Assembly: GCA_011191875.1 (NCBI GenBank) | Contig: DUFC01000032.1 | Span: 1-60,010, forward strand | DNA: 60,010 nt | From: Dehalococcoidia bacterium | Lineage (GTDB): Bacteria; Chloroflexota; Dehalococcoidia; Dehalococcoidales; W498 | Direction of reading: 5' to 3' | In this document: in pieces, positions 10,910-20,516 of the stretch | Position numbering within the stretch: the first letter of the stretch is position 1 | Layout: every line of letters begins with the position of its first letter | Notes under the pieces: generated by a model | Told to the model about the DNA's origin: nothing | Seen by the model: only the letters and a program-made list of their open reading frames with translations | Database searches by the model: none | Translations under genes and position numbers: made by a program

Positions 10910-11647
10910 TTGGGTCATAAAGTTCATCCTATAGGCTTTAGAATTGGAATTATACGCGATTGGCAAGCCAAGTGGTATGCCAGTAAGCATTATGTGGAGT
11001 TCTTGCAGGAAGACCTGAAGCTTCGACAGGCTATCCAATCCAAGTATGCTGAAGCTAGTATCTCTTTGGTGGAGATAGAGCGCCAGGCAAATAAGGTATT
11101 GGTAACTATCTATACTTCCCGTCCTGGTGTTGTTATTGGGCGGGGCGGGCAGCGAGTTGATGAGATGAGACTTTATCTTGAGGGACTTATTGGGAAGCCG
11201 GTTCAATTAAATATCCAGGAAATTCAGCAGCCTGAACTCGATGCTTATTTGGTGGCTAAGGCAATAGCTGAGCAGATTGGGCACCGGGTTTCTTACCGCA
11301 GGGTAATGAAGCAGGCAATCTTTCGCACCATTCAGTCCGGGGCTAAGGGAATAAAGGTCAGTTGTGCCGGCAGATTAGCTGGTGCCCAGATAGCTCGCCG
11401 CCAAACTATGCATCAGGGGCAAGTGCCCTTACATACCATGCGGGCTGATATTGATTATGGTTTTGCTGAAGCGCATACTCCCTTAGGTCGAATTGGGGTG
11501 AAGGTCTGGATATATAAGGGTGATATTCTTCCTGAACCTAAGGAGGTAGAAGTTGAGGAGGCGCTGGCTGAGCCAGTAGCCAGTACCAGCATGGAGGAAG
11601 AGTCCTCTACTTCTATGGAAGAAAGGGAGACAGATGCTGCAACCTAA
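10910..11647 (+). CDS. rpsC: 30S ribosomal protein S3
   Basis: S3 forms part of the mRNA entry site. It has an N-terminal KH type 2 domain ([16 protein letters not shown]) and the C-terminal S3 domain ([12 protein letters not shown]). The track start at 10886 adds eight residues. TTG at 10910 is chosen because it gives the family N-terminus [11 protein letters not shown] and has AGGAAGG five nt upstream. The last 35 or so residues form an acidic low-complexity tail with the near-duplicate STSMEE. The 3' end overlaps rplP by 14 bp. Confidence 0.97.
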   Translation: MGHKVHPIGFRIGIIRDWQAKWYASKHYVEFLQEDLKLRQAIQSKYAEASISLVEIERQANKVLVTIYTSRPGVVIGRGGQRVDEMRLYLEGLIGKPVQLNIQEIQQPELDAYLVAKAIAEQIGHRVSYRRVMKQAIFRTIQSGAKGIKVSCAGRLAGAQIARRQTMHQGQVPLHTMRADIDYGFAEAHTPLGRIGVKVWIYKGDILPEPKEVEVEEALAEPVASTSMEEESSTSMEERETDAAT

Positions 11648-12092
11648 ACGGGTGAAATATCGCAAGACCCATAAAGGACACCGCCGGGGTAGAGCCCAGG
11701 CAGGGAATACAGTTGTTTTTGGTGATTTTGCTTTGCAGGCACTAGAGTCCGCCTGGATTACTAGTCGACAAATTGAAGCGGCGCGGCGTGCTATTACTCA
11801 TCATATTCGTCGCGGCGGTAAAGTTTGGATACGTATATTTTCTGATAAGCCAGTTACGAAAAAGCCGGCTGAGACCCGTATGGGTTCAGGGAAGGGTTCT
11901 CCAGACCATTGGGTAGCTGTGGTCAAACCAGGGAGAATCCTATTTGAAATGGCGGGAGTCGGTGAGGAAATGGCTAGAGGAGCCATGCGCCTTGCTTCAT
12001 ACAAGCTACCAATAGGCACTAAATTTATAGTGAGGGAAGCCGGCGTAGGTACTGGCAGTAATTCTGAAAGTAAAGAGGCTAGCTCAAGTTGA
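11634..12092 (+). CDS. rplP: 50S ribosomal protein L16
   Basis: L16 binds near the A site and the L7/L12 stalk base. The 152-residue product begins [14 protein letters not shown] and has the conserved [30 protein letters not shown]-like core. Its loop has [19 protein letters not shown], where bacterial prolyl/arginyl modifications occur in E. coli. The C-terminus has an extra serine-rich tail. It overlaps rpsC by 14 bp and rpmC by 4 bp (TTGA). Confidence 0.98.
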   Translation: MLQPKRVKYRKTHKGHRRGRAQAGNTVVFGDFALQALESAWITSRQIEAARRAITHHIRRGGKVWIRIFSDKPVTKKPAETRMGSGKGSPDHWVAVVKPGRILFEMAGVGEEMARGAMRLASYKLPIGTKFIVREAGVGTGSNSESKEASSS

Positions 12093-12286
12093 AGGTTGAG
12101 GAAATTCGAGTTCTTAGTCCTGAGGAATTGGTAAGGCAACTGGAGGCAGCTCACAAAGAGCTTTTTGACCTTCGCCTTCGCTTGGCTACTAGACAGTTGG
12201 TAAACCATCGTGAAATTCCAAGGGTTAAAAAGAAGATTGCCAGGCTGGAAACCATAATGAGGGAGAGAAAGCTAGGTATAAGGTAG
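12089..12286 (+). CDS. rpmC: 50S ribosomal protein L29
   Basis: L29 is a small helical-hairpin protein at the tunnel exit beside L23. The 65-residue product contains the family signature [32 protein letters not shown] in pattern. The start is TTG in a TTGA overlap with the rplP stop, so translational coupling is likely. Confidence 0.97.
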   Translation: MKVEEIRVLSPEELVRQLEAAHKELFDLRLRLATRQLVNHREIPRVKKKIARLETIMRERKLGIR

Positions 12287-12293
12287 GCTGTTT

Positions 12294-12575
12294 ATGCAAG
12301 GGAAGCGCAAAACCAGATTTGGCCGGGTGGTAAGTGATAGAATGGATAAGACAGTGGTTGTGGCTGTAGAGACACCCAAGCGCCATCCGCTATATAAGAA
12401 GACTATCAGGAGAGTAGCTAGGTATAAAGCTCATGATAAAAACAATGAGTGTGGGCAGGGAGATATAGTAAGGATTGTAGAGACTCGCCCCCTCTCAAGG
12501 CAGAAGCGGTGGCGGGTAGCTGAGATAATTACCAAAGGAGAAGTGGCGGAGGTTCAACCTAAAGAAATAACCTGA
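12294..12575 (+). CDS. rpsQ: 30S ribosomal protein S17
   Basis: S17 is a primary 16S rRNA-binding protein with an OB fold. The 93-residue product shows [25 protein letters not shown] and [20 protein letters not shown]. It starts at ATG, 7 bp after rpmC. It is the last gene of the classical S10 group and runs straight into the spc group. Confidence 0.98.
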   Translation: MQGKRKTRFGRVVSDRMDKTVVVAVETPKRHPLYKKTIRRVARYKAHDKNNECGQGDIVRIVETRPLSRQKRWRVAEIITKGEVAEVQPKEIT

Positions 12576-12595
12576 TTAGTTTTGGGATAGGTGAT

Positions 12596-12964
12596 ATGAT
12601 TCAATCCTATACTAGACTCAAAGCAGCAGATAATACTGGTGCCAAACAGCTTATGTGCATTGGTGTATTGGGTGGCACGAGGAAGAGATATGCCCGAGTG
12701 GGTGATATTATTGTTGCCTCAGTTAAACGAGCAACCCCGGGGGCAATGGTGAAGAAGGGTGATGTGGTCAGGGCGGTTATCATTCGTTGCGCTCAGTCCT
12801 ATCGGCGTCCCGATGGCTCTCATATTAGATTTGATGAAAATGCGGCGGTGATTCTTACTGATAGGAATAATCCTAGAGGAACTCGAATATTTGGGCCGGT
12901 AGCCAGGGAACTGAGGGATAAAAATTTTACCAAGATTATATCGCTGGCGCCTGAAGTTTTATGA
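12596..12964 (+). CDS. rplN: 50S ribosomal protein L14
   Basis: L14 forms an inter-subunit bridge and the docking site for RsfS. The 122-residue length is standard; [17 protein letters not shown] and the [17 protein letters not shown] segment are present. It is the first gene of the classical spc group, with 20 bp to rpsQ and no promoter visible between them. Confidence 0.99.
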   Translation: MIQSYTRLKAADNTGAKQLMCIGVLGGTRKRYARVGDIIVASVKRATPGAMVKKGDVVRAVIIRCAQSYRRPDGSHIRFDENAAVILTDRNNPRGTRIFGPVARELRDKNFTKIISLAPEVL

Positions 12965-12971
12965 GAAAGCT

Positions 12972-13283
12972 ATGAAGATTAGAAAGAACGATACCGTGTT
13001 AGTCGTCGCCGGTAAGGATAAAGGCAAAAAGGGTAAGGTGCGCTTTGTCTACCCTGAAGATGAACGACTAATAGTTGATGGTATTAACTTTATTAAGCGG
13101 CATACTAGAGCACAGGGGACAGTTAGACAGGCAGGCATAATAGAGATGGAAGCCCCAATTCATGTGTCAAATGTTAAGCTACTCTGCAGTAAGTGTAATC
13201 ATCCTACCTGCGTTGGTTTCCGCTTCTTAGCTGATGGCAAGAAGGTTCGGGTCTGTCGCTCTTGTGGTGAGGTGATTGATTAA
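12972..13283 (+). CDS. rplX: 50S ribosomal protein L24, zinc-ribbon form
   Basis: L24 initiates 50S assembly and lies near the tunnel exit. The KOW motif is near the N-terminus (VLVVAGKDKGKKGKV). The C-terminal part has two CxxC pairs (CSKC and CRSC), the zinc-ribbon form seen in Chloroflexi, Thermus and others. The stop TAA directly abuts the ATG of rplE. Confidence 0.98.
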   Translation: MKIRKNDTVLVVAGKDKGKKGKVRFVYPEDERLIVDGINFIKRHTRAQGTVRQAGIIEMEAPIHVSNVKLLCSKCNHPTCVGFRFLADGKKVRVCRSCGEVID

Positions 13284-13826
13284 ATGGCGCGATTAAAGGA
13301 AAGGTATAGAAACGAGATTGTTTCCAAGCTAATGGAGCTTTATGGGTATAATAATATAATGCAGGTGCCACGCCTAAATAAGGTTATGCTTAATATTGGC
13401 TTAGGTGAGGCGATTACCAATGCCAAGGCTCTGGAAGCAGCAGAGAGAGACCTAACCGCTATTTCGGGGCAACACCCAGTGACCACCCGTGCCAAGAAGT
13501 CTGTTGCTTCCTTCAGGTTAAGGACAGGGATGCCTATCGGGTTAAAGGTGACCCTGCGGGGAGAACGCATGTACGATTTCTTTGACAAATTGGTAAATAT
13601 TGTCTTATCCCGTATGCGTGAGTTTCACGGGGTTTCCCGAAATTCCTTTGATGGCTGTGGTAACTACACCTTAGGACTTAAAGAGCAAGTCCTCTTTCCT
13701 GAGGTAGATTACGATGAGATAGACAAGGTGCGAGGACTAGAGGTGTCAATTATCACTACAGCCAAAACAGATGAAGAGAGCAGGCATCTACTGGAATTAC
13801 TGGGTATGCTTTTCGATAAGGATTGA
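13284..13826 (+). CDS. rplE: 50S ribosomal protein L5
   Basis: L5 binds 5S rRNA and contacts P-site tRNA. The 180-residue product is standard, with the N-terminal [31 protein letters not shown] and the C-terminal [14 protein letters not shown]. The ATG immediately follows the rplX stop codon. Confidence 0.99.
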   Translation: MARLKERYRNEIVSKLMELYGYNNIMQVPRLNKVMLNIGLGEAITNAKALEAAERDLTAISGQHPVTTRAKKSVASFRLRTGMPIGLKVTLRGERMYDFFDKLVNIVLSRMREFHGVSRNSFDGCGNYTLGLKEQVLFPEVDYDEIDKVRGLEVSIITTAKTDEESRHLLELLGMLFDKD

Positions 13827-13840
13827 AATGAGGGATAAGG

Positions 13841-14026
13841 ATGGCTAAAAAGTCAGAAATTGTAAAGTCACAACGTCCTGTCAAATATAGAGTGCAGCAG
13901 CACAATCGCTGTTACTTGTGTGGTCGACCGAGGGCTTATATGCGTAGGTTCAGCTTATGTCGTATTTGCTTTCGTAAGCTAGCTCTGACTGGCCAGATTC
14001 CTGGAGTGAGAAAATCAAGCTGGTGA
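13841..14026 (+). CDS. rpsZ: 30S ribosomal protein S14 type Z
   Basis: This is the short, zinc-binding form of S14 (61 residues). The ribbon is [20 protein letters not shown], two CxxC pairs. The C-terminal [11 protein letters not shown] is typical. It starts at ATG after GGGATAAGG. It precedes rpsH by 6 bp. Confidence 0.98.
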   Translation: MAKKSEIVKSQRPVKYRVQQHNRCYLCGRPRAYMRRFSLCRICFRKLALTGQIPGVRKSSW

Positions 14027-14032
14027 TTAAAT

Positions 14033-14431
14033 ATGACTATTTCTGACCCAATAGCAGACATGCTAACCCGAATACGCAATGCTATAATGGCGAGGCACGA
14101 TTTTGTGCTGGTTCCAACCTCAAGGATGAAGCTGTCTATTGCTGGCGTCCTTAAGGCAGAGGGCTTTATTAGTAGTTATGAGGTGCTAAGGGGCAAGCCA
14201 CACCGGGCAATCAAAATTTACCTCAAATATGATGATAATAATCAGTCAGCCCTTTCTGGATTGGAACGAGCAAGTAAGCCCGGACTAAGGGTATATGTTC
14301 AGCGGAAAGAGATTCCTCGTGTTTATGGTGGTCTGGGCGTTGCCATTATATCTACACCTAGCGGGGTGATGACAGGGCAGCAAGCCTGGCGCCAAGGGGT
14401 TGGCGGTGAGCTTTTATGTTACGTATGGTAA
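14033..14431 (+). CDS. rpsH: 30S ribosomal protein S8
   Basis: S8 is a primary 16S rRNA-binding protein and, in E. coli, the translational repressor of the spc operon. The 132-residue product has [13 protein letters not shown] at the N-terminus and the family C-terminus [22 protein letters not shown] in pattern. No copy of an S8 repressor site was identified with confidence upstream of rplE. Confidence 0.99.
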   Translation: MTISDPIADMLTRIRNAIMARHDFVLVPTSRMKLSIAGVLKAEGFISSYEVLRGKPHRAIKIYLKYDDNNQSALSGLERASKPGLRVYVQRKEIPRVYGGLGVAIISTPSGVMTGQQAWRQGVGGELLCYVW

Positions 14432-14452
14432 ATAAGTCTCAGGGTGATACAT

Positions 14453-15004
14453 ATGTCTAGAGTGGGGCGGATGCCTATACCGGTGCCACAGGGGGTGGTA
14501 GTAGCTATTGACAAGGATGAGGTTATTATAACCGGACCCAGAGGGGAACTTCATCGTCGTTTCAATCCCGATATGTCTATTACCTTACAAGATAGTAGTT
14601 TGATTGTGTCCCGCCCCAGTGATGGTAAGGTACATCGCTCCTTACACGGGCTGACGCGAAGTCTTTTAGCTAACATGGTGGAGGGGGTGACTAATGGGTT
14701 TGAGAAGACTCTTGAAATAGTAGGTGTAGGCTATCGGGCTGAAAAAGAGGACGATAAACTGGTAATCCGAGTCGGGTATTCATATCCTGTAGAAGTATTA
14801 CCCCTACCGGGTGTGACCCTAGCTGTAGAAGGAGCCAATCGCATTAAGGTTACAGGTATCAACAAAGAAGTAGTTGGTGAGATGGCGGCTCGAATTCGGG
14901 CTATTCGCCCTCCTGATGCTTACAAGGGTAAGGGGATTAGATATGCTAGGGAATTAGTTCGTCTTAAAGCAGGTAAGGCGGGTAAGGCAGTAGGCAAGAG
15001 GTAA
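14453..15004 (+). CDS. rplF: 50S ribosomal protein L6
   Basis: L6 lies near the sarcin-ricin loop and has two homologous domains. The C-terminal motif [15 protein letters not shown] is present. The track begins at a GTG (14444). ATG at 14453 is preferred, giving [15 protein letters not shown] as in the family, with AGGGTG seven or so nt upstream. About 183 residues, as usual. Confidence 0.97.
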   Translation: MSRVGRMPIPVPQGVVVAIDKDEVIITGPRGELHRRFNPDMSITLQDSSLIVSRPSDGKVHRSLHGLTRSLLANMVEGVTNGFEKTLEIVGVGYRAEKEDDKLVIRVGYSYPVEVLPLPGVTLAVEGANRIKVTGINKEVVGEMAARIRAIRPPDAYKGKGIRYARELVRLKAGKAGKAVGKR

Positions 15005-15006
15005 TA

Positions 15007-15372
15007 ATGGGGAAAGGTGGACCAAGGGTAGCTCGTTACCGGAGACATGCTCGGGTCAGAGCTAAAGTAGAGGGTACAACTCCCAGACCCCGTTTGTGTG
15101 TCTTCCGTAGCTTGAACCATATTTACGCTCAGGTTATTGATGACTTGAAAGGGCATACGCTAACCGCAGCCTCAACCCTTGACTCAGAAATAAAAGATGA
15201 GGTAGCGGGCAAAGTAAAGACGGCTAAGGCTGAGCTTGTCGGTTCTCTGGTAGCTAAACGAGCCTTAAGTAAAGGGGTAAACCAGGTAGTTTTTGACCGT
15301 GGTGGTTACAAATATCACGGCAGGGTTAAAGCACTGGCTGAGGCAGCTCGCCAGGCAGGATTGAAATTTTAA
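15007..15372 (+). CDS. rplR: 50S ribosomal protein L18
   Basis: L18 binds 5S rRNA together with L5. The 121-residue product is typical, with [20 protein letters not shown] and the C-terminal [26 protein letters not shown] in pattern. It begins 2 bp after rplF. The following gap (15373-15389) holds the ribosome-binding site used to place the start of rpsE. Confidence 0.98.
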   Translation: MGKGGPRVARYRRHARVRAKVEGTTPRPRLCVFRSLNHIYAQVIDDLKGHTLTAASTLDSEIKDEVAGKVKTAKAELVGSLVAKRALSKGVNQVVFDRGGYKYHGRVKALAEAARQAGLKF

Positions 15373-15389
15373 ATAAAGGGAGCGGGTAG

Positions 15390-15908
15390 ATAAATAATCT
15401 CCAAATAGACCCAACAGAACTGACGCTGAGTGACAAGCTAATCTACATTAATCGTGTGGCTAAGGTAGTGAAGGGAGGCAAACGCCTTAGTTTTAGTGCC
15501 TTGGTGGTAACTGGGGATGGTAATGGGTATGTAGGTATTGGGGTTGGTAAGGCTAATGAGGTGCCAGGAGCGATTAACAAAGCTAATGCTATTGCTAGAA
15601 ACAGTTTAATTAAGGTTCCGTTAGCTGGCACTACTGTTCCCCATGAGATAAGAGCAAAGTTTGGTGCTGCCAAGGTCTTGCTAAAACCAGCAGCACCAGG
15701 TGCTGGTGTTATCGCCGGTGGTAGCATCCGAGCCGTGCTTGAGGCGGCCGGAATTAAGGATGTTTTGACTAAATCGCTGGGTAGCTCTAATCGTATTAAT
15801 ATGGCTAAGGCAGCGATGCTTGCCCTCAGCCAACTTAAGAACCCAAAAGAGGAGCTAGCTAAGCGCAAATCAGAGGTTAAGGGTGAGGCTGAAGTAGAGG
15901 AGGGGTAG
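15390..15908 (+). CDS. rpsE: 30S ribosomal protein S5, probable ATA start
   Basis: S5 acts in decoding fidelity and mRNA entry; it has a double-stranded-RNA-binding-like N-domain and a C-domain with [18 protein letters not shown]. The track starts at GTG 15456, which would delete the conserved strand DKLIYINR that precedes [10 protein letters not shown] in S5 proteins. The frame is open upstream to a stop at 15387 but holds no ATG, GTG or TTG. ATA at 15390 has GGGAG exactly 7 nt upstream and gives a 172-residue protein, close to E. coli S5 (167). The gene identity is certain; the start codon is an inference. Confidence 0.9.
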   Translation: MNNLQIDPTELTLSDKLIYINRVAKVVKGGKRLSFSALVVTGDGNGYVGIGVGKANEVPGAINKANAIARNSLIKVPLAGTTVPHEIRAKFGAAKVLLKPAAPGAGVIAGGSIRAVLEAAGIKDVLTKSLGSSNRINMAKAAMLALSQLKNPKEELAKRKSEVKGEAEVEEG

Positions 15909-15933
15909 CCGTATTTTGAGGAGGCGCTAACTA

Positions 15934-16116
15934 GTGGCTAAGCTACATATTACCTGGGTGAAAAGTGGTATTGGCTATGCTGATGACCAGAAGAGAACCT
16001 TAAAGGCTCTCGGTCTTCGTCGTCTAAACCAGCATGTCAGCCATAATGATACCGCCTCGATTCGGGGTATGATTAATAAGGTGAAACATCTAGTTAAGGT
16101 GGAGGAGGAAAGCTAG
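15934..16116 (+). CDS. rpmD: 50S ribosomal protein L30
   Basis: L30 is a small bacterial-type protein of 60 residues with [26 protein letters not shown], the family core. It starts at GTG, with GAGGAGG upstream. The TAG stop shares one base with the GTG of rplO (TAGTG). Confidence 0.97.
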   Translation: MAKLHITWVKSGIGYADDQKRTLKALGLRRLNQHVSHNDTASIRGMINKVKHLVKVEEES

Positions 16117-16580
16117 TGCGACAGGATGAACTCTCCCCAGCCCTTGGTTCTAGGAAAAGTCGGAAGCGGGTAGGTCGGGGGGACGGTAGTGGACATGGCA
16201 CCTATTCGGGGCGTGGCTGCAAGGGGCAAAAGTCTCGTTCTGGTTATAAGATGCGCCCGGGGTTTGAAGGTGGGCAGTTACCCTTAATTAAGCGCTTGCC
16301 GCGAAAGCGTGGTTTTGTCAACATCTTTAGGGTAGAGTATAACATTATTAATTTAAAAGACCTTAATATCTTTGAGCCGGGAAGCGAGGTAACACCAGAG
16401 GTATTGGTGGCGGCTAGGCTGGTAAAATCTCTCCGGCATCCAATTAAGATTTTAGCTGAGGGTGATATTAATTATCCCCTTATAGTAAAGGCAAACAAGG
16501 TCTCGGCTGCGGCTAGAGCCAAGATTGAGGCAGCCGGGGGCAAGGTGGAGGAGATTGGCTATGCGGCCAAGGCAAGCTAG
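16116..16580 (+). CDS. rplO: 50S ribosomal protein L15
   Basis: L15 is a late-assembling 50S protein. The 154-residue product has the glycine/arginine-rich N-terminus ([17 protein letters not shown]) and the C-terminal [20 protein letters not shown]. It starts at GTG overlapping the rpmD stop by 1 bp. The last 20 bp overlap secY. Confidence 0.98.
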   Translation: MRQDELSPALGSRKSRKRVGRGDGSGHGTYSGRGCKGQKSRSGYKMRPGFEGGQLPLIKRLPRKRGFVNIFRVEYNIINLKDLNIFEPGSEVTPEVLVAARLVKSLRHPIKILAEGDINYPLIVKANKVSAAARAKIEAAGGKVEEIGYAAKAS

Positions 16581-17880
16581 ACCACGACTTCTTCAGGCAA
16601 TGCTTGATGCCTTCAGTTTACCCGACCTGAGGCGTCGGATTCTCATTACCCTGGGTATCCTGGTGGTCTTCCGATTCGTGGCTCATGTGCCTCTCCCCGG
16701 GGTCGATCCTGATGCCCTGAAGCAGCTATTCCAGGATGTTCCCCTGCTGGGTATGCTTGACATGTTTAGTGGTGGTGCCTTGAGGCGGTTTAGTGTAGCC
16801 GCTATGGGGGTTTACCCTTATATAACGGCTTCAATTATTATGCAGCTACTGGTGCCTATTATCCCACGGTTGAAAGCGCTTTCTCAGGAGGGAGAGGCTG
16901 GTAGGAATACGATTAATCGGATTACCCACTGGGCGGTGGTTCCCTTGGCTGGTCTTCAGGGTTACGGACAACTAATCTGGCTTCAGCGTGAGGGTGTGGT
17001 CGGTAGCGCTGCGGTGCTACCGATGACGACTATGGTTCTAGCTATGGTGGCTGGCACTATGTTCTGTATCTGGCTAGGTGAGCTTATTACTGAATATGGT
17101 ATTGGCAATGGTATATCTATAATAATCTTTGGCGGTATTGTGGCTGGTTTCTGGGAAATTGCCGGTCAGGGCGGCATTGAGGCTGCAAGAAACCCTTTTG
17201 GTGTGGCTATTTATTTCCTCATAGCCCTAGCCACCGTTGTCTTCATAGTCATCTTTACTGAGGCTCACCGTCGCATCCCTGTTCAATATGCCCGTAGTGT
17301 CATTCGCGGTGGTCGTATGTACAAACAATCAGGCTCAACCCATATCCCACTGCGAGTAAATACTGCTGGAATGATACCTCTCATCTTCGCTATGTCGTTG
17401 ATGATGTTTCCCGGTATTATAGCCAGTTATTTTGCTAATCCCGCCGGAGTTGACCCTAACTTGGCTAATTATATTATGAACCTGTTTAATCCTAGTGCCG
17501 CACTACCTATTGGCTTATTCTACTGGGGTTTCTTTTTTCTAATGGTGGTTGGTTTCGCCTTCTTTTATACTATGGTTATTTTTGAGCAGCAGGATTTGCC
17601 TGGTGTCTTACAGCGGCAGGGGGGATTTATCCCTGGGATTCAACCAGGGAAACATACCCGTAATTATCTTAACCAGGTCATTACCCGTATTACCTGGGGA
17701 GGTGCCCTTTTCTTAGCCCTAGTGGCGATAATGCCCTTCGCCGCTCGAGAGATTGGCAGTGTTCAGGTAATACAGCTATCCAGTATGGGTTTGCTTATTG
17801 TGGTTGGTGTTGCTCTGGATACCATGAAGCAGGTGGAGGCGCAGCTGGTAATGCGGCGCTATGAAGGCTTTATCAAATAA
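16561..17880 (+). CDS. secY: Protein translocase subunit SecY
   Basis: SecY is the channel-forming membrane subunit of the Sec translocon. The 439-residue protein has ten predicted membrane segments, the plug/N-terminal PLPGVD region, and [16 protein letters not shown] in TM2. The track starts at 16525. ATG 16561 is chosen because GGAGGAG lies 7 nt upstream; a further ATG at 16600 ([13 protein letters not shown]) has little ribosome-binding site. It overlaps rplO by 20 bp. It is followed by adk in the same frame after the TAA stop. Confidence 0.97.
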   Translation: MRPRQARPRLLQAMLDAFSLPDLRRRILITLGILVVFRFVAHVPLPGVDPDALKQLFQDVPLLGMLDMFSGGALRRFSVAAMGVYPYITASIIMQLLVPIIPRLKALSQEGEAGRNTINRITHWAVVPLAGLQGYGQLIWLQREGVVGSAAVLPMTTMVLAMVAGTMFCIWLGELITEYGIGNGISIIIFGGIVAGFWEIAGQGGIEAARNPFGVAIYFLIALATVVFIVIFTEAHRRIPVQYARSVIRGGRMYKQSGSTHIPLRVNTAGMIPLIFAMSLMMFPGIIASYFANPAGVDPNLANYIMNLFNPSAALPIGLFYWGFFFLMVVGFAFFYTMVIFEQQDLPGVLQRQGGFIPGIQPGKHTRNYLNQVITRITWGGALFLALVAIMPFAAREIGSVQVIQLSSMGLLIVVGVALDTMKQVEAQLVMRRYEGFIK

Positions 17881-17907
17881 AGACCGCTGATTCAAAGGAG
17901 AGTTAAA

Positions 17908-18579
17908 GTAAGTAATCTCTATATTGTTTTTCTAGGTGCCCCTGGGGTGGGCAAAGGAACTCAGGCAGCTAGTGTGGCTCAGGAGTTGAATTTGACTCAT
18001 ATTGCATCCGGCGACCTTTTTCGGCAGGCAATAGAGCAAGGCAGTGAGTTGGGACTGAGAGCTAAGTCTTATATAGACGAGGGGACGCTAGTTCCTGACT
18101 CCATTACAATAGGAATGATTTTAAAGCGTATATCGGCTCCAGATTGTGAAGGCGGGGTAATTCTTGATGGTTTTCCTCGCAATCTTAAGCAGGCTGAGGC
18201 ACTGGATAAAGCCCTAGCCGAACAGGCTAGAGCGATAGATAAGGTGGTATATATTAAGGTCTCTGAGGGGGAGCTGCTAAAGCGACTTAGCGGGCGCTGG
18301 GTTTGTCGTAATTGTCAGGCACTGTATCATATCGTAAACTCCCCGCCCAAGGTTTGGGGTAAGTGTGATAAGTGCGGCGGTGAGCTATATCAACGTCCCG
18401 ATGATACCCCCGAGACAGTTAAAAAGCGGCTTGAGGTTTACTTTAGCCAGACGGCTCCTATCATTGATTACTATACTCGGGCGGGCAAGCTATTGGAGGT
18501 AGATGGGGAGGGGCGTATAGATGAAGTAAGTAGGAGGATCGTTGCCACTCTTGGTGAAGGCGAGTTTGTTGCTAGGTGA
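17908..18579 (+). CDS. adk: Adenylate kinase, probable GTA start
   Basis: Adenylate kinase balances ATP, ADP and AMP. The P-loop is GAPGVGKGTQ, then DGFPRN and a LID zinc finger with two CxxC pairs (CRNC, CDKC). The track starts at GTG 17947, inside the P-loop, which cannot be functional. Upstream the frame is open to the secY stop with no ATG, GTG or TTG. GTA at 17908 lies exactly 7 nt after GGAG and gives xSNLYIVFLGAPGVGKGT, the normal adenylate kinase N-terminus, and 223 residues. Family identity is certain; the start codon is inferred. It overlaps map by 4 bp (GTGA). Confidence 0.9.
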   Translation, partial: VSNLYIVFLGAPGVGKGTQAASVAQELNLTHIASGDLFRQAIEQGSELGLRAKSYIDEGTLVPDSITIGMILKRISAPDCEGGVILDGFPRNLKQAEALDKALAEQARAIDKVVYIKVSEGELLKRLSGRWVCRNCQALYHIVNSPPKVWGKCDKCGGELYQRPDDTPETVKKRLEVYFSQTAPIIDYYTRAGKLLEVDGEGRIDEVSRRIVATLGEGEFVAR

Positions 18580-19325
18580 GTATAATTATTAAATCTAATA
18601 GAGAGATTGCTATTATGCGGCAGGCAGGCAGTATTGTAGCAACTATTCTGGAACTGCTTAAGTTGCAACTGAGACCAGGGATGAAAACTAAGGAGTTAGA
18701 TGTTATAGTGGTTGGAGAGCTAGAAAAGCTGGGAGCCAAACCTTCCTTTAAGGGATACCATGGATTTACAGCTAACCTCTGTGTATCAGTAAATGATGAG
18801 ATAGTGCATGGTATCCCTGGGGAGCGGATTTTACATGAGGGTGATATTGTATCCCTCGATTTTGGTGCCATTTTTAAAGGTTTTCAGGGTGATGCTGCCT
18901 TGACAGTAGGTGTCGGCAAGGTTAACCCACAGGCTAAAGAGCTTATGGAAACTACCGAAGGTGCCTTAAAGGCTGGCATCGCTGTTGCTTATCCTGAGGC
19001 AAGATTAGGAGATATTTCTGCTGCTATTCAGAATTATGCTGAGTCAAGGGGCTACTCCGTAGTGCGTGAGTATACCGGTCATGGTATTGGTCGAGAGATG
19101 CACGAGGAACCTCAAATACCTAATTTTGGTCTACCAGGCACAGGACCAGTGCTAAAAAGTGGTATGACTCTTGCCCTCGAACCTATGGTGAATATTGGTG
19201 ACTGGCGTACTAAGCTTGGAGATGACCATTGGACAGTGCTTACTGCTGATGGGAGTCTCTCGGCACACTTTGAACATACCATTGCCATTACTGATGCTGG
19301 ACCAGAGGTGCTTACTATTGTATAG
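18576..19325 (+). CDS. map: Methionine aminopeptidase, type I
   Basis: Removes the initiator methionine from nascent proteins. The 249-residue product has the pita-bread fold motifs: [29 protein letters not shown] with the metal-binding aspartates, [17 protein letters not shown] in pattern with the metal-binding histidine, and the C-terminal glutamates in LEPMVNIG and HFEHTIAI. The start is GTG in a GTGA overlap with adk. Confidence 0.97.
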   Translation: MSIIIKSNREIAIMRQAGSIVATILELLKLQLRPGMKTKELDVIVVGELEKLGAKPSFKGYHGFTANLCVSVNDEIVHGIPGERILHEGDIVSLDFGAIFKGFQGDAALTVGVGKVNPQAKELMETTEGALKAGIAVAYPEARLGDISAAIQNYAESRGYSVVREYTGHGIGREMHEEPQIPNFGLPGTGPVLKSGMTLALEPMVNIGDWRTKLGDDHWTVLTADGSLSAHFEHTIAITDAGPEVLTIV

Positions 19326-19336
19326 AGAAAGGGTTT

Positions 19337-19555
19337 ATGCCTAAGAAAGAAGCTATTGAGGTTGAGGGGACAGTGGTAGAGTCTTTGCCTAATGCCATGT
19401 TTCGTGTTGAGTTGCCCAATGGGCATAAGGTATTAGCTCACATTTCGGGGAAGATAAGATTGCATTATATTAAAATCTTACCTGGTGACAGAGTACTGAT
19501 AGAGCTTACTCCCTATGACCTGAGTCGTGGGAGGATTACCTATCGGTTTAAATAG
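19337..19555 (+). CDS. infA: Translation initiation factor IF-1
   Basis: IF-1 is a single OB-fold factor that binds the 30S A site during initiation. The 72-residue product is the standard length, with [27 protein letters not shown] and the C-terminal [16 protein letters not shown] in pattern. It starts at ATG. Its place between map and rpmJ is conserved in many bacteria. Confidence 0.99.
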   Translation: MPKKEAIEVEGTVVESLPNAMFRVELPNGHKVLAHISGKIRLHYIKILPGDRVLIELTPYDLSRGRITYRFK

Positions 19556-19567
19556 AGAGGGCTTATT

Positions 19568-19681
19568 GTGAAAGTAAAAGCTTCGGTTAAGGTTAGATGC
19601 CGGAAATGTAAGGTGGTAAAGCGGCGAGGAGTGCTTAGAATTATTTGTTCGAATCCTAAGCACAAGCAGCGACAAGGCTAA
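19568..19681 (+). CDS. rpmJ: 50S ribosomal protein L36
   Basis: L36 is too short for the ORF track. GTG at 19568 opens a 37-residue product beginning [11 protein letters not shown], with the zinc ligands C11, C14, C27 and H32 (CRKC, CSNPKH) of the zinc-containing form, ending KQRQG. Both length and ligand spacing match the family exactly. It lies 12 bp after infA and 26 bp before rpsM. Confidence 0.97.
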   Translation: MKVKASVKVRCRKCKVVKRRGVLRIICSNPKHKQRQG

Positions 19682-19707
19682 ATTCTCTATTGTGTGAGGA
19701 GGACTAG

Positions 19708-20097
19708 ATGGCACGTATAGCCGGGGTAGATATACCCAAAAATAAGCAAATTTTAGTAGCGCTCCAGTATATCTATGGCATTGGTCCTACTCTGAGCCAG
19801 AGGATTCTAGCTCAGACTGGCATTAATGCTTATACTAAGACAAGTGACCTTATTGAAGACGAGGTTAATCGTCTCCGAGAGGTGATTGACCGGGAGTATA
19901 AGGTTGAGGGTGAACTTAGAAAAGAGGTTAACCTTAACATTAAACGTCTTGTTGAGATTGGTAGCTATCGGGGGATTAGGCATCGTCATAGCCTACCGGT
20001 TAGGGGACAGCGAACGCGAACCAACGCTCGTGCCAAGCGTGGCCCTCGCAAAACGATAGCTGGTAGAGGGCAGAGGCGTGGCGTGGCAAAGAAATAA
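19708..20097 (+). CDS. rpsM: 30S ribosomal protein S13
   Basis: S13 contacts P-site tRNA and bridges to the 50S. The 129-residue product starts [25 protein letters not shown] and has the conserved [25 protein letters not shown] in pattern near the C-terminus. It starts at ATG after GAGGAGG. It is the first gene of the classical alpha group. Confidence 0.99.
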   Translation: MARIAGVDIPKNKQILVALQYIYGIGPTLSQRILAQTGINAYTKTSDLIEDEVNRLREVIDREYKVEGELRKEVNLNIKRLVEIGSYRGIRHRHSLPVRGQRTRTNARAKRGPRKTIAGRGQRRGVAKK

Positions 20098-20114
20098 CTT
20101 AGTAGGAGGGTGGA

Positions 20115-20507
20115 ATGCCACAGAAGAAGCGAACTAGAGGGAAACGGCGGGAACGTAAGTCTATTCCGGCGGGCAGAGCCTATATCCAATCTACTTTTAA
20201 TAATACCATAGTGACTCTTACCGACCCCCAGGGAAATGTTATCGCCTGGGGAAGCTCAGGAACAGCCGGGTTTAAGGGCTCGCGCAAAGGCACTCCCTAC
20301 GCTGCTCAATTAGCGGCTCGTGATGCAGCACAGAAAGCTATGGAGCATGGCTTACGCCAAGTAGAGGTTTATGTTAGAGGTCCAGGTAGTGGGCGTGAAG
20401 CAGCTATTCGTTCTCTCCAAAGCTCGGGTCTCTATATTACCTGCATTAGGGATGTGACTCCTATTCCCCATAATGGTTGTCGTCCGCCTAAAAGAAGGCG
20501 GGTGTAG
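20115..20507 (+). CDS. rpsK: 30S ribosomal protein S11
   Basis: S11 lines the mRNA exit region of the 30S platform. The 130-residue product has [30 protein letters not shown] and the C-terminal [18 protein letters not shown] in pattern. It starts at ATG after AGGAGGG. Spacing to rpsM is 17 bp and to rpsD is 9 bp. Confidence 0.99.
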   Translation: MPQKKRTRGKRRERKSIPAGRAYIQSTFNNTIVTLTDPQGNVIAWGSSGTAGFKGSRKGTPYAAQLAARDAAQKAMEHGLRQVEVYVRGPGSGREAAIRSLQSSGLYITCIRDVTPIPHNGCRPPKRRRV

Positions 20508-20516
20508 GAGAGAAAA

